From Gammaproteobacteria bacterium (lineage in GTDB: Bacteria > Pseudomonadota > Gammaproteobacteria > GCA-001735895): a DNA stretch of 33,459 bases. The stretch's first letter is position 1. Every line of letters begins with the position of its first letter. This document shows positions 8,457 to 16,220 of the stretch, one piece after another. Below the pieces are notes generated by a model that had not been told where the DNA came from, did not search any database, and worked only from the letters and a program-made list of their open reading frames with translations. The stretch spans positions 1 through 33,459 of the forward strand of contig JAAESG010000132.1 of assembly GCA_024229615.1 (NCBI GenBank), read 5' to 3'. The position numbers and the translations under genes were made by a program.

Positions 8457-8616
8457 ACTCCCCCTTTCCTCACTATTGTGAATTATTTTTTAGAGTTACA
8501 GCTGCGTTAGTCGCCAGCCAATATTTTTTGGTCAGATGCAACGGAACCAAGGTTACAACCAGGCTCATAGTATCATTGCTCGCGGTTAGCGTTTCCATGA
8601 ATCTATATTCGTTAGT

Positions 8617-8636
8617 GCCTGCCGGAGTAGGCAGGC
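8617..8636. repeat. 7-bp GC-rich hairpin between hlyU-like gene and gdhA
   Basis: GCCTGCC (8617-8623) pairs with GGCAGGC (8630-8636) around a six-base loop. It lies just past the stop of the HlyU-like gene and upstream of gdhA, both on the minus strand. No T tract follows on the minus side, so intrinsic terminator function is uncertain. Confidence 0.45.
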
Positions 8637-8658
8637 CCGTGAGACTAATCGACAGGCC

Positions 8659-8961
8659 CTAAAGGTGAGTCTTGCCGAGCAGGTTGTTGCCCTGTTCGTC
8701 GATGATTTGACGGGCTTTTGTCATGGAATGATCGATCGCCGCCTGTAAATCTACATTTTGATCGGCGCGAATAAATTGAATCCGCTTGATTTCACCATCC
8801 ACTTTGCCGCTGATATATCCCGCGGTACGGAACTTGCCATCCTCGTTTATAGGCGCGGCTTCGATGGTGAATCCGTTATAGTCAACCGGTTCCGAGGGTT
8901 TGGGTTGTGCGCCACCTGAAGTGCCACCGAAAAGGGATTTGAATAGTTTACCAAGCGCCAT
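8659..8961 (-). CDS. HlyU-family (PF10115-type) small protein
   Basis: A 100-residue protein resembling the HlyU domain family: an amphipathic start MALGKLFKSLFGG, then EPVDYNGFTIEAAP, FRTAGYISGKVDGE, RIQFIRADQ and a helix ending KARQIIDEQGNNLL. The name comes from a proposed haemolysin activator, but this family is distinct from the ArsR-type HlyU of Vibrio and its role is unclear. GGAGGT seven bases before ATG 8961 is a near-ideal ribosome-binding site. It is followed on the same strand by gdhA, about 200 bases away. No DNA-binding motif is evident to me. Confidence 0.82.
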   Translation of the reverse strand: MALGKLFKSLFGGTSGGAQPKPSEPVDYNGFTIEAAPINEDGKFRTAGYISGKVDGEIKRIQFIRADQNVDLQAAIDHSMTKARQIIDEQGNNLLGKTHL

Positions 8962-9012
8962 CGATCTACCTCCGTTATACCTGCGGAACCGGCATCATAG
9001 CAAAGCTGAGAA

Positions 9013-9461
9013 TTACTGCATGTGCCGACCGGCCCAGACGCTGTAGTTTTCATTGGGCCATGTCGACTGAAAATATGCGATCAGCGAGATGATGTCCTGA
9101 TCCGAGAGTTTGTCCCCGAATGCTGGCATTACACCGCCCAGCTTGATTCCGCCTTCCCTGATCGATCTGCTGAGTTGTGGAATCGCATGGTGCCAGGCGT
9201 GGGCACTACCATTCAGTGGTGGTGGAGGATAATGGCCATTTGCATCCGTTTTTTCCAGTCACGGGTACCTTCGGCATTGGCGCCATGACAGACGGTGCAG
9301 TTTTTCTGAAACAGCTGGGCGCCATAGTCGGCGATTTTCTGATCGAACCAGCGTTCCGCTGCGCTGACATTCATTGTCGCCGGGTTAATAGCAATCCCTG
9401 CATCGACTACCGAGTCAATAGATGAATACGCCGCTGCTTGTGAAAAGAATTGACCCTGTAT
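9013..9461 (-). pseudogene. Periplasmic class I cytochrome c, broken
   Basis: Reading right to left, the frame carries the tail of a signal peptide (QFFSQAAA), then AAERWFDQKIADYGAQLFQ and the haem-binding motif CTVCH. After a frame change at a run of six T (9249-9254, A on the coding strand) it continues with GHYPPPPLNGSAHAWHH, the probable haem-ligand methionine in GGVMPAFGDKLSDQD, and ends ENYSVWAGRHMQ at 9013. Adding one base to the homopolymer restores one frame. The upstream end is also damaged: a stop codon precedes HIQGQFFSQ with no ATG, GTG or TTG, and the MerR-type promoter overlaps the spot. The homopolymer shift alone could be a sequencing error; the missing signal-peptide start could not. 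Similar cytochromes often accompany copper-handling genes. Confidence 0.82.
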
Positions 9462-9480
9462 ATGTTACAGGGTTTAGCCT
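9450..9480 (+). promoter_or_regulatory. MerR-type promoter with 19-bp spacer and dyad operator
   Basis: TTGACC (9450-9455) and TAGCCT (9475-9480) are separated by 19 bases, the elongated spacer characteristic of promoters remodelled by MerR-family activators. Inside lies the dyad ACCCTGTA (9453-9460), TATGT, TACAGGGT (9466-9473). The layout closely parallels CueR-type promoters, which read TTGACC...GGTTTAACCT. It points rightwards to the MerR gene about 70 bases downstream, implying positive autoregulation. A second, shorter dyad ACCTCT-TAC-AGAGGT follows at 9488-9502. Confidence 0.85.
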
Positions 9481-9549
9481 AGTATTGACCTCTTACAGAG
9501 GTAGCTGCGACCTGCTTCTGATTCATTGATCACTACGGGGTGCTAAACG

Positions 9550-9954
9550 ATGCTGACGCGAGGCAAACTGGCAAGCAAGACAGGTTGTAATATTGAAACC
9601 ATTCGCTATTACGAAACGATTGGACTGATTCCACCACCCGCGCGTACCGCATCCGGTTATCGCAATTACGATGAAGAGCACTTGCGTCGGTTGAATTTTA
9701 TCAAGCACGCCAAGGCGCTCGGATTTTCTACCGACAAGATCCATGGCTTGCTCGAGTTGACCAACCCCGGAGGCAATCATACCCGGGCCGACGTTAAATC
9801 GCTGACCGAGGCGCACATCGATGAAATATCAATCAAGATAAAAGACTTACAGAAAATAAAGCGACGTTTGACCCAGATTTCCTCGCACTGCGACGGATCG
9901 GCACAGAGCGCCGGGAGTTGTCCGATTCTGGTAACGCTTTTTGATGACCATTGA
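9550..9954 (+). CDS. MerR-family, probably metal-responsive transcriptional regulator
   Basis: A 134-residue MerR protein, the normal length. The winged helix-turn-helix begins MLTRGKLASKTGCNIETIRY and includes YYETIGLIPPPART and SGYRNYDEEHLRRL. A dimerisation helix spans about residues 80-112. The C-terminal loop has Cys114 and Cys124 (HCDGSAQSAGSCPIL), the place where CueR, ZntR and MerR coordinate metal; here nine residues separate the cysteines. At the position where CueR has Ser77 and mercury/zinc sensors have Cys, this protein has Arg79 (NHTRADVK). Metal identity therefore cannot be deduced; copper or another thiophilic metal is plausible given the cytochrome next door. It is driven by its own MerR-type promoter at 9450-9480. 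Confidence 0.9.
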   Translation: MLTRGKLASKTGCNIETIRYYETIGLIPPPARTASGYRNYDEEHLRRLNFIKHAKALGFSTDKIHGLLELTNPGGNHTRADVKSLTEAHIDEISIKIKDLQKIKRRLTQISSHCDGSAQSAGSCPILVTLFDDH

Positions 9955-10012
9955 TATTTGCTACAGGGCGACAATCGCTGAATGTACTTGTCATAAATTC
10001 GAATTTTGCTAA

Positions 10013-10039
10013 TTGACACGCCACCTTTTCGGCTATAGT
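10013..10039 (+). promoter_or_regulatory. Sigma-70-like promoter before response-regulator remnant
   Basis: A perfect TTGACA (10013-10018) and TATAGT (10034-10039) lie just before the response-regulator frame. The spacer is 15 bases, shorter than optimal. Confidence 0.5.
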
Positions 10040-10047
10040 TCCGTGTC

Positions 10048-10459
10048 ATTGGGATAAAGGTCATACTCGCTGACGATCATCAAAGCCTACGCGCAGGTTT
10101 TCGAGGAATTATCGAGGCGGCACCTGATGTCGAGGTAGTTTCAGAAATGGGAAATGGCCGGGATACTGTATTCCCGGTGGTCGCGTTACGGCCCAATGTC
10201 TTCGTTATGGATGTGACCATGCCTGGCGTTAACGGGGTCGATGCTACCCGCGAAATTACGGAGCTGGCTTCCGGTCCGGGTCCTGGCATTATCCGGTCAC
10301 AACGATGGTTTTTTTGTCATGGGAATGCTCAAAGCGGGTACCCGTGGATATCTGTTAAAGGATGAGGCTGTTGATGAACTGGTTATTGCCGTGCGTAGCC
10401 TCGCCGAAGGGCATATTTATGTCAGTCCCTCGGTGACCGATACACTGACTTATACCTGA
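10048..10459 (+). pseudogene. NarL/LuxR-type response regulator, receiver domain only, frameshifted
   Basis: The receiver domain of a two-component response regulator is legible but broken. It starts IKVILADDHQSLRAG, with the acidic pair ADDH, but no ATG, GTG or TTG precedes it; the frame has only ATT at 10048 after a TAG. The phosphoacceptor is in VFVMDVTMPGVNGVDATREI (first Asp). Near 10262-10270 the homology moves one frame and continues VLALSGHNDGFFVMGMLKAG, then GYLLKDEAVDELVIAVRS and HIYVSPSVTD. This includes the conserved Thr/Ser-equivalent and Lys (LLKD) positions. The frame stops at 10459 before any LuxR helix-turn-helix. It therefore lacks a start, has a frameshift and has lost its DNA-binding half. 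No partner kinase is nearby. Confidence 0.82.
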
Positions 10460-10644
10460 AGCCGTGGGTCCGTGACAGCGCATAGCGCAAGCCTTTGATC
10501 CCACAGCGGTTCAAAACATACCCGCTTAACCAGTGCGTATTTCCAGCTGAAGAAAATCCCTTGTGAATTCAAAGAGCAAGCGAGGCCCCGCCATCCTGGT
10601 GAGAAATGCGGGCTAGCTGTCGAAGAATCCAGCTTTGGTGTGAT
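10460..10644. other. Intergenic stretch with half-copy of a palindromic repeat
   Basis: No gene is recognised here. TGGTGAGAAATGCGGGCTAG at 10597-10616 is identical to 27365-27384, one arm of a long hairpin. At this locus the other arm is degenerate (GCCCCGCCATCC before it). Confidence 0.6.
10597..10616 (+). repeat. 20-bp dispersed repeat copy (half element)
   Basis: The 20 bases match position 27365-27384 exactly. The match is to the 3' arm plus CTAG of the hairpin repeat found there. It sits downstream of the response-regulator remnant and of cpdA. Confidence 0.75.
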
Positions 10645-11448
10645 CTACTCGACTCGATGAACTGCAGTTTTGATCCTGCCATCCGGGTAAAGGTTCAGGT
10701 GGCGATAACCGGGTGATTCAGCGCTGGTGGAAAACTCGCGACTGCCAGGTTTAAACTGAACACAACTCGACGGGCTTGACATCCACTCAACGCCGCCGAT
10801 GCTGCGACGTGATTCCTGGTGCACATGACCCCATAAAACGCCCTTGACGTTGTCGTGTTGCGCGAGTTGCTGCCTCAATTGGTCGCTGTCTTTCAGGCCC
10901 TTCAAGTCGAGCCACTCACTGCCGCTATCAAGTGCCTGATGATGCAGGCAAACCAATGCATGTCGGTCGGGGTAGGCCCGCAGGGCTGTGTTTAAAAATT
11001 TCAGCTGGCTCGACGAGATCGATCCGTCAACCTCTCCCGGGATGGTCGAATCAAGCAATACAATTTGCCAGTCCCCGATCAGCACCTGCTTTTCCGCATG
11101 GATCCATTTGCCGTGGAAATGTTGCTGCAGGGTTTCGACCCGATCGTGGTTTCCCGGCAGCCAGAAGGTTGGAATGCAGAAGTGGTCATAACATCGCGCC
11201 AGGTAAATATAAGATTCTGCCGATTCGTCCTGTGAAAGATCTCCAGTTGCCAGTACCAGATCAACTGTGTTGTGGTTATTCAGAGCGCTTTCACTGACCC
11301 GTTCGAAACTACGCCGAGTATTCAAGCCTAACAGGTGTTCGCAGGGCTCCGCGAAGATATGACTGTCAGTGATCTGTACTAGCTGTATTACGGCCGGGTT
11401 GGCCGCCTCGATCGATCGTGGCTGCTGCGCGATTGTGTCGTTCCTCAT
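10645..11448 (-). CDS. cpdA: 3',5'-cyclic-AMP phosphodiesterase CpdA (class III metallophosphatase)
   Basis: A 267-residue calcineurin-like phosphoesterase with the complete metal-binding set, counted from the ATG at 11448: DSH near residue 28, GDLSQD near 69, GNHD near 99, the HH pair near 169 and GHVHQ near 207. Length and arrangement match CpdA, which hydrolyses cyclic AMP in the cytosol and tunes CRP-dependent regulation. The ATG is preceded by an in-frame TTG that would add one residue. In many gammaproteobacteria cpdA neighbours nudF/yqiA/parE; here it stands alone, with a response-regulator remnant on one side and a gene-poor stretch on the other. Confidence 0.9.
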   Translation of the reverse strand: MRNDTIAQQPRSIEAANPAVIQLVQITDSHIFAEPCEHLLGLNTRRSFERVSESALNNHNTVDLVLATGDLSQDESAESYIYLARCYDHFCIPTFWLPGNHDRVETLQQHFHGKWIHAEKQVLIGDWQIVLLDSTIPGEVDGSISSSQLKFLNTALRAYPDRHALVCLHHQALDSGSEWLDLKGLKDSDQLRQQLAQHDNVKGVLWGHVHQESRRSIGGVEWMSSPSSCVQFKPGSREFSTSAESPGYRHLNLYPDGRIKTAVHRVE

Positions 11449-12114
11449 CAATTATTTGTATTGTTGTTATGACACGGCTGCCTGAGGTGCTGGTTGTACC
11501 TGGCAAAGGTTTTACAACGTGAACAGCAGGCCGGCGCCGACAATAACAATAAATCGGAGCAACAACAAATTACCGACGCTGTGCCACGCAGATAGTTGAT
11601 TAAGCCGTGTCGTATTGATTGATATAATTTATCGGAATTCCCCCGGTTCTCTTAAAAAATAGCCTATTTGAGTTGCCAGGATAACATTCTGTTTGTCATT
11701 GGTGCAGGCTTACGATGTATTCTTATCAACGTGAAGCGGTGGTGTCTGGGGCGGTCCTTATGCACTGATCTGACTTTATTGATCATTTCCACAGTCCATG
11801 CTGACAGGATGACCTCGACGCGGCTTTTGCGTAGAGTGGATTCCGGAGCGCAAACTGGATAGATAAAATCAATCATTATGACAGCGTTATTATTCTTGAT
11901 CCTCGATATCCTACAGCTTTCTGACGTATTTTGTTCGGTATTGGTCGATAGATTGTTGTTTTTTTGAGTGGATTTAAACACATGAATTGAGGAAAGCTGA
12001 GGGTGCAAGTCTCCCGCCAGGTATCTGCAAGTGGAAGTTTAGAATCACCAGTATTCGAGATAACTAGTTCGCGCTGGCATTTCAAGTCAGTTCTGATGCT
12101 GGCATCATTGGCTT
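11449..12114. other. Gene-poor 660-base region with possible relics
   Basis: No intact gene is supported. On the minus strand, 11628-11512 reads RLNQLSAWHSVGNLLLL, then RFIVIVGAGLLFTL before a stop. It looks like the last transmembrane helix of a membrane protein, with no start. On the plus strand a frame from about 11714 runs MYSYQREAVVSGAVLMH, is cut by three stops, and ends WIDKINHYDSVIILDPRYP near 11925. I cannot identify it. These may be eroded genes or chance frames. Confidence 0.35.
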
Positions 12115-13347
12115 ATGTCGCAATCTAATCGCAAGCTCAGATTCATACCCTACCGACGGCAGGACATCGTCGATATGTGCCTGCGTGATAACAAACTGAC
12201 TGCGGAAGTGGATGATTTTCGTCAACTGGGCCACATGCTGGTGCAAATTTTCCACTTTGAGTTTCACCGAGTAATTGAAGCCCTGAAAAACGCCTATGCT
12301 GATATTGACCCGGACTCGGATACTCGGCAACCGGGATTTGAGCAATCGCAAGCAGGCGAATCCTTTGTTGAATTGCTGGATGGCTTGCTCGAAAAAGCCA
12401 ACTACGAACGTGTGACCGAAGCCGATTTGAACCAGGCACTCGCCGAGTCTTCACTGTTCAAGATTCGCCTGCATGTCGATTTTGACGATTTTACCGAGGT
12501 TTCTCTGTTTGCACGCGGTGAATCGATCAAGTGCGAGACTATTTCAAGCTGGTTCGGCCTCAGGTCGAAGCAAATTGAGTTTGCCAATTTTGAGCGCGTC
12601 GTGGTCTACATCAAAATTCGGGATGACTTCGAACATTCGCAACATGACTTTGCCAGTTGCCGTGCCGGAGCGACCCTGCTCAAGCTATTTCGTAACGTGC
12701 CCAAGGCGGACCTGGAAATGCTGTTTCCTAACACGCAGGTGCGCATGCGCCTGATGGACAAATTGCTAATCGGCATTCCCGCTCTGGTCAGTGGAGGTAT
12801 CGTACTGACGACCAAACTGGGCGCGTCCCTGTTGTTGCTCGGATCACTGTTTGGTTACTGGCTTGGCGTCAGTAAACAACCGGTCGAGTTGAATCAGGCC
12901 GGTATCATGGCTCTGTTGGCCGGTGCCGCCGCATTGGGCGGTTACCTGTGGAAGCAACTGAGCAATTTCAAGAACAGGAAGCTGCGTTTCATGCAGGCTC
13001 TGACACAGAATCTGTATTTCAAAAACCTCGACAATAATGCGGGCGTTTTTCATCGCATCGCCAACGATGCCGAGGAGGAAGAATCCAAAGAAGCTATCCT
13101 GGCGTATTACTTCTTACTGGTAAGTCCGGAGGCATTAACCAGGACAGAACTGGATCAACGCATCGAGGACTGGTTTGATTCGAGCTGGAACTGCCAGATC
13201 GATTTTGAAATTGACGATGCACTGTGCAAGTTGCTCGCTTTAGGGCTGGTTCAGGAATCGGAATCCAGGTTGAGCGTCGTCAACCTGCAACAAGGAATTG
13301 GAATTCTGGATCAGCGATGGGATAATTATTTCGTTCCCGAAAAATAA
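12115..13347 (+). CDS. TMEM143-like/DUF3754 membrane protein
   Basis: A 410-residue protein related to the TMEM143/DUF3754 family, of unknown biochemical role. Recognisable blocks are KLRFIPYRRQDIVDMCL at the start, NYERVTEADLNQALAES, LHVDFDDFTEVSLFARGE, and FRNVPKADLEMLFPNTQVRM before the membrane part. Two transmembrane stretches follow, around residues 215-250 (LLIGIPALVSGGIVLTTKLG and on) and 262-280 (AGIMALLAGAAALGGYLW). The C-terminal 100 residues are soluble and acidic. It appears complete. It is transcribed alone; the spacing to neighbours is large, with a MITE-like element about 100 bases downstream. Confidence 0.8.
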   Translation: MSQSNRKLRFIPYRRQDIVDMCLRDNKLTAEVDDFRQLGHMLVQIFHFEFHRVIEALKNAYADIDPDSDTRQPGFEQSQAGESFVELLDGLLEKANYERVTEADLNQALAESSLFKIRLHVDFDDFTEVSLFARGESIKCETISSWFGLRSKQIEFANFERVVVYIKIRDDFEHSQHDFASCRAGATLLKLFRNVPKADLEMLFPNTQVRMRLMDKLLIGIPALVSGGIVLTTKLGASLLLLGSLFGYWLGVSKQPVELNQAGIMALLAGAAALGGYLWKQLSNFKNRKLRFMQALTQNLYFKNLDNNAGVFHRIANDAEEEESKEAILAYYFLLVSPEALTRTELDQRIEDWFDSSWNCQIDFEIDDALCKLLALGLVQESESRLSVVNLQQGIGILDQRWDNYFVPEK

Positions 13348-13449
13348 TTTGCGTTAACATGACACAAATTTTATGCAGATAGCCTACAGTTTATCGATAG
13401 AGCCGTCGCGGATGCGGCGATAGAAATATTTGCGTGAATGGATGCTCAT

Positions 13450-13702
13450 TTAACCCGGTGACTAAGTATGTCGCATTCAGGGCTTCCGATAAGCATCAGA
13501 TCAAGGCGCAGCTCGCGGGTAATGGTTTATTCCATATGACTAGAGTTGCACCAAAAGTAGGCGCTTTAGGCGACGCTGAGCTGGCGCTTATCAGAGCCCC
13601 TATCTCCTTAATTATCAATAGGTTAGGCTAAGCGGCTTTTTGATGCCTTGCTGCGAACAGACGCGTTTTGGCTGAATGCGACATACTTAGTCACCGGGTT
13701 AA
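13450..13702. mobile_element. MITE-like element, 253 bp, 31-bp perfect terminal inverted repeats
   Basis: Bases 13450-13480 and 13672-13702 are exact reverse complements over 31 positions; the outer 20 bases of each are TTAACCCGGTGACTAAGTAT. The 191-base interior has no transposase. A 65-codon plus-strand frame (13434-13631) crosses the left end and encodes nothing I recognise. Perfect long termini with a short non-coding interior are the hallmark of a miniature inverted-repeat transposable element. No target-site duplication is obvious outside the ends; since the tips read TTAA, a TA or TTAA duplication cannot be told apart from the repeat. It lies between the TMEM143-like gene and the TRAP operon. 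The family is not one I can name. Confidence 0.85.
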
Positions 13703-13805
13703 TAGTATTGGGGAAAATACGAAACGATATGCTTGCTAAAATGGCAACCTTTGGTTACTCCAAGATGATCTTGGAATGGGTAAAAGCTCATCCGGAGCAG
13801 GGCTG

Positions 13806-14654
13806 ATGTCTAGAACTTTCGGTTGTTTTATATTTATCTTTGTTCTGTCTGGATGTGCCAGTCTCATCAGTTCGGCGACTTCGAGGATGGCGGATAATAT
13901 TACCCTCGCGATTCTCAACCAGGACGATCCTGCGACCGTGCGCGACGGAGCCCCGGCTTACCTGCTGATGATCGACGGTTTGATTGAGGGGGATCCGCAG
14001 AACGAGGATTTGCTGATCGCGGGAGCCAAACTCTATGGATCCTACACCTCGGCTTTTGTCGACGATGAACCACGAGCGCAGCGTCTGGCGAGTAAGGCTC
14101 TGGTTTACGCGCGCCGCGCGCTGTGTCTCGATGTAAGAGACGTATGTGAGGCAACCACAAGCAAGCTCGAACAATTCAAAGCCAGTTTTATCGGTACCGG
14201 CAAAGGTGAGCTCAAGTCGCTGTATAGTTTTGCCACCGCCTGGGCAAACTGGATTCAGGTCAATTCCTCGGACTGGAACGCGGTAGCCGACCTGGCCAAG
14301 GTAACGGCGCTGCTGGAGCAGTGCCTGAGTATCGATGAGAAATTCGATGGCGGTGGAGCGCATATTTACCTCGGTGTAATCAAGACATTAATGCCGGCGG
14401 CGCTCGGTGGAAAACCGGACCTGGCGCGTAGCCATTTCGAACGCGCCGACGAGATTTCTGCTGGCCAAAACCTGATGATTAAGGTTTTAATGGCCAAGCA
14501 CTACGCCCGTAATGTATTTGACCAGGAATTGCACGACACATTATTGACTAAAGTCATGGCTGAAAAAGCCGATTACCCCGGATATACCCTGATCAATTCC
14601 CTGGCCAAGCTGGAGGCAGATGAATTGCTCGCCGAGTCCGGGGATTTTTTCTAA
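13806..14654 (+). CDS. TRAP transporter TatT-component lipoprotein
   Basis: A 282-residue lipoprotein of the TatT type: a trimeric, TPR-like helical protein that partners periplasmic TRAP substrate-binding proteins in tetratricopeptide-associated TRAP (TPAT) systems. The signal peptide MSRTFGCFIFIFVLSGC ends in the lipobox LSGC with the lipidated Cys at residue 17. The rest is alpha-helical repeats such as AYLLMIDGLIEGDPQNEDLL and, later, GGGAHIYLGVIKTLMPAALG with GKPDLARSHFERADEI, typical of TatT. I chose ATG 13806, with GGAG at 13794-13797, over an upstream in-frame ATG at 13776. It is the first gene of an operon with DctP, DctQ and DctM. Confidence 0.85.
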   Translation: MSRTFGCFIFIFVLSGCASLISSATSRMADNITLAILNQDDPATVRDGAPAYLLMIDGLIEGDPQNEDLLIAGAKLYGSYTSAFVDDEPRAQRLASKALVYARRALCLDVRDVCEATTSKLEQFKASFIGTGKGELKSLYSFATAWANWIQVNSSDWNAVADLAKVTALLEQCLSIDEKFDGGGAHIYLGVIKTLMPAALGGKPDLARSHFERADEISAGQNLMIKVLMAKHYARNVFDQELHDTLLTKVMAEKADYPGYTLINSLAKLEADELLAESGDFF

Positions 14655-14711
14655 ACGAAACTATTCCGGGTTTGCCGGTTCAAATATTCTATATCGGAAG
14701 CAATCACTACT

Positions 14712-15713
14712 ATGGACAAGCTGATAAAAGCACTTAGCCTGGCAATCATGACGCTCGCATTTTGCACCAGCGTTGGGGCGAAGACCTTTAAAATTGCAAC
14801 CCTGGCTCCTGCGGGCACTGTCTGGATGAAGGAAATGAAAGCGAGTGCCAAACGCATCAAGCAACGCACCGAGGGCCGGGTAAAGCTTAAATTTTACCCT
14901 GGCGGCGTGATGGGCAATGATCAAAGCGTTCATCGCAAGATCAAGATAGGACAGTTGCATGGCGGTGCTTTTACCCCGGGTGGATTGGCACAGGTGGATC
15001 CCAGTATCCAGATACTGGGATTGCCGATGATGTTCAAGTCACACGATGAAATTGATTATGTGCGCAGCAGAATGGACTCGGTCATCAAGCAGGAAATGGA
15101 GTCCAGCGGTTTCGTCATCCTGGGTATATCCGAGGGTGGATTCGTACGGATTTTATCCAAGCAGCCCATGCGAGACCTGGAGTCGCTGCGCGCTAGCAAG
15201 GTCTGGTTGCCTGCGGGTGATCTGGTTGGACAGACCGTATTCAAGTCTCTGGGTATATCGCCTGTATCATTGCCGATTTCCGATGTTTTTACAGGTTTGC
15301 AAACCGGCTTAATAGAAACAGTCGCGGTTAATCCTTCAGCGGCGATCGCTTTCCAGTGGCATACCAGTACCGCCTACATGACCGAGGTGCCGATAACCTA
15401 TCTGATTGGCGTGATGGCCATTCAGCAAAAAGCATTTAAAAAACTGTCCGCTGGTGATCAGGCCATCGTACGTGAAGAAGTTGGTCAGGTATTCGAACGA
15501 CTGGACGTGACAAATCGCGGCGACAACGAGGCTGCAAAGGCAGCTTTGCAGCAGCAGGGGATTACCTTCATAGAGCCGAGGTCCGGTGAAGCGGAACGCT
15601 GGAAGTCGATTGCCGACCAGTCGATCGATGAGATGGTCGAGTCGGGGATCGTACCCAGGAAGCTGGTCGCCATGGTGCGGGATTTTTTGCAAAGTTTTCA
15701 CAATACGCAGTAG
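14712..15713 (+). CDS. dctP: TRAP transporter periplasmic substrate-binding protein (DctP/TatP)
   Basis: A 333-residue DctP-family solute-binding protein. A cleavable signal peptide covers about residues 1-23 (ALSLAIMTLAFCTSVGA). The mature start KTFKIATLAPAGTVWMKEM, the block KFYPGGVMGNDQSVHRKI and the binding-site region with SKVWLPAGDLVGQTVF, then GLQTGLIETVAVNPSA, are all diagnostic. The ligand is probably a carboxylate, though TatT-linked members are suspected of binding hydrophobic ligands instead. The usual arginine of C4-dicarboxylate binders (in the R-x-P motif) appears changed here to SKVWLPAGD, hinting at another ligand. It is followed after three bases by DctQ. Confidence 0.9.
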   Translation: MDKLIKALSLAIMTLAFCTSVGAKTFKIATLAPAGTVWMKEMKASAKRIKQRTEGRVKLKFYPGGVMGNDQSVHRKIKIGQLHGGAFTPGGLAQVDPSIQILGLPMMFKSHDEIDYVRSRMDSVIKQEMESSGFVILGISEGGFVRILSKQPMRDLESLRASKVWLPAGDLVGQTVFKSLGISPVSLPISDVFTGLQTGLIETVAVNPSAAIAFQWHTSTAYMTEVPITYLIGVMAIQQKAFKKLSAGDQAIVREEVGQVFERLDVTNRGDNEAAKAALQQQGITFIEPRSGEAERWKSIADQSIDEMVESGIVPRKLVAMVRDFLQSFHNTQ

Positions 15714-15716
15714 TCG

Positions 15717-16220
15717 ATGCATACCTGGGTCAAGCGGATTCACCAGGCGGAGGATGCGCTGCTGGTAGCACTGTTGAGTGCCATGATCCTGCTCGCCAGC
15801 ACGCAGATTCTACTGCGCAATCTATTCGACTACGGCTTCGTCTGGATCGATCCATTTCTGCGCGTACTGGTGCTCTGGCTGGGACTGCTGGGTGCAACGG
15901 TTGCGACTCGTAACAACAAGCATATCCGCATTGATTTGATGTCGCGTTTCTTCAAGCGCAATACTCATCGCCTGATCCAGTCGATTATCGGCCAGATTAG
16001 CGCCTGGACTTGTCTGGTAATCGCCTGGCATGGACTAAGCTGGATCCAGATGGATTATGCCGACGAGATGGTTTCATTTTCCGGAATCCCGGCATGGGTT
16101 CTGGAAGCCATCGTCCCGTCCGCATTTGGCTTAATCGGTTTGCGTTATTTTATCCTGTCGCTGCGCTGGGGCCAGTTGTACGTCAAGCATCGAAAGGCAG
16201 AGGCGAGAGCGTCAAAATGA
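15717..16220 (+). CDS. dctQ: TRAP transporter small permease (DctQ)
   Basis: A 167-residue inner-membrane protein with four hydrophobic stretches, the usual size and topology of a DctQ subunit. Typical residues are LLVALLSAMILLASTQILLR in the first helix, WIDPFLRVLVLWLGLLGATV in the second, and RNNKHIRIDL between helices. It assists DctM in coupling periplasmic substrate to sodium or proton gradient. Its TGA overlaps the ATG of dctM (ATGA), so the two are translationally coupled. Confidence 0.9.
   Translation: MHTWVKRIHQAEDALLVALLSAMILLASTQILLRNLFDYGFVWIDPFLRVLVLWLGLLGATVATRNNKHIRIDLMSRFFKRNTHRLIQSIIGQISAWTCLVIAWHGLSWIQMDYADEMVSFSGIPAWVLEAIVPSAFGLIGLRYFILSLRWGQLYVKHRKAEARASK

Noticed and set aside
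11668-12008. Overlapping open frames in the gene-poor region before the TMEM143-like gene
   Set aside because: No start signals and stop-ridden homology-like patterns; could be relics but too weak to call.
13434-13631. 65-codon plus-strand frame inside the MITE-like element
   Set aside because: No ribosome-binding site, no recognisable family and it spans the terminal repeat; treated as non-coding.
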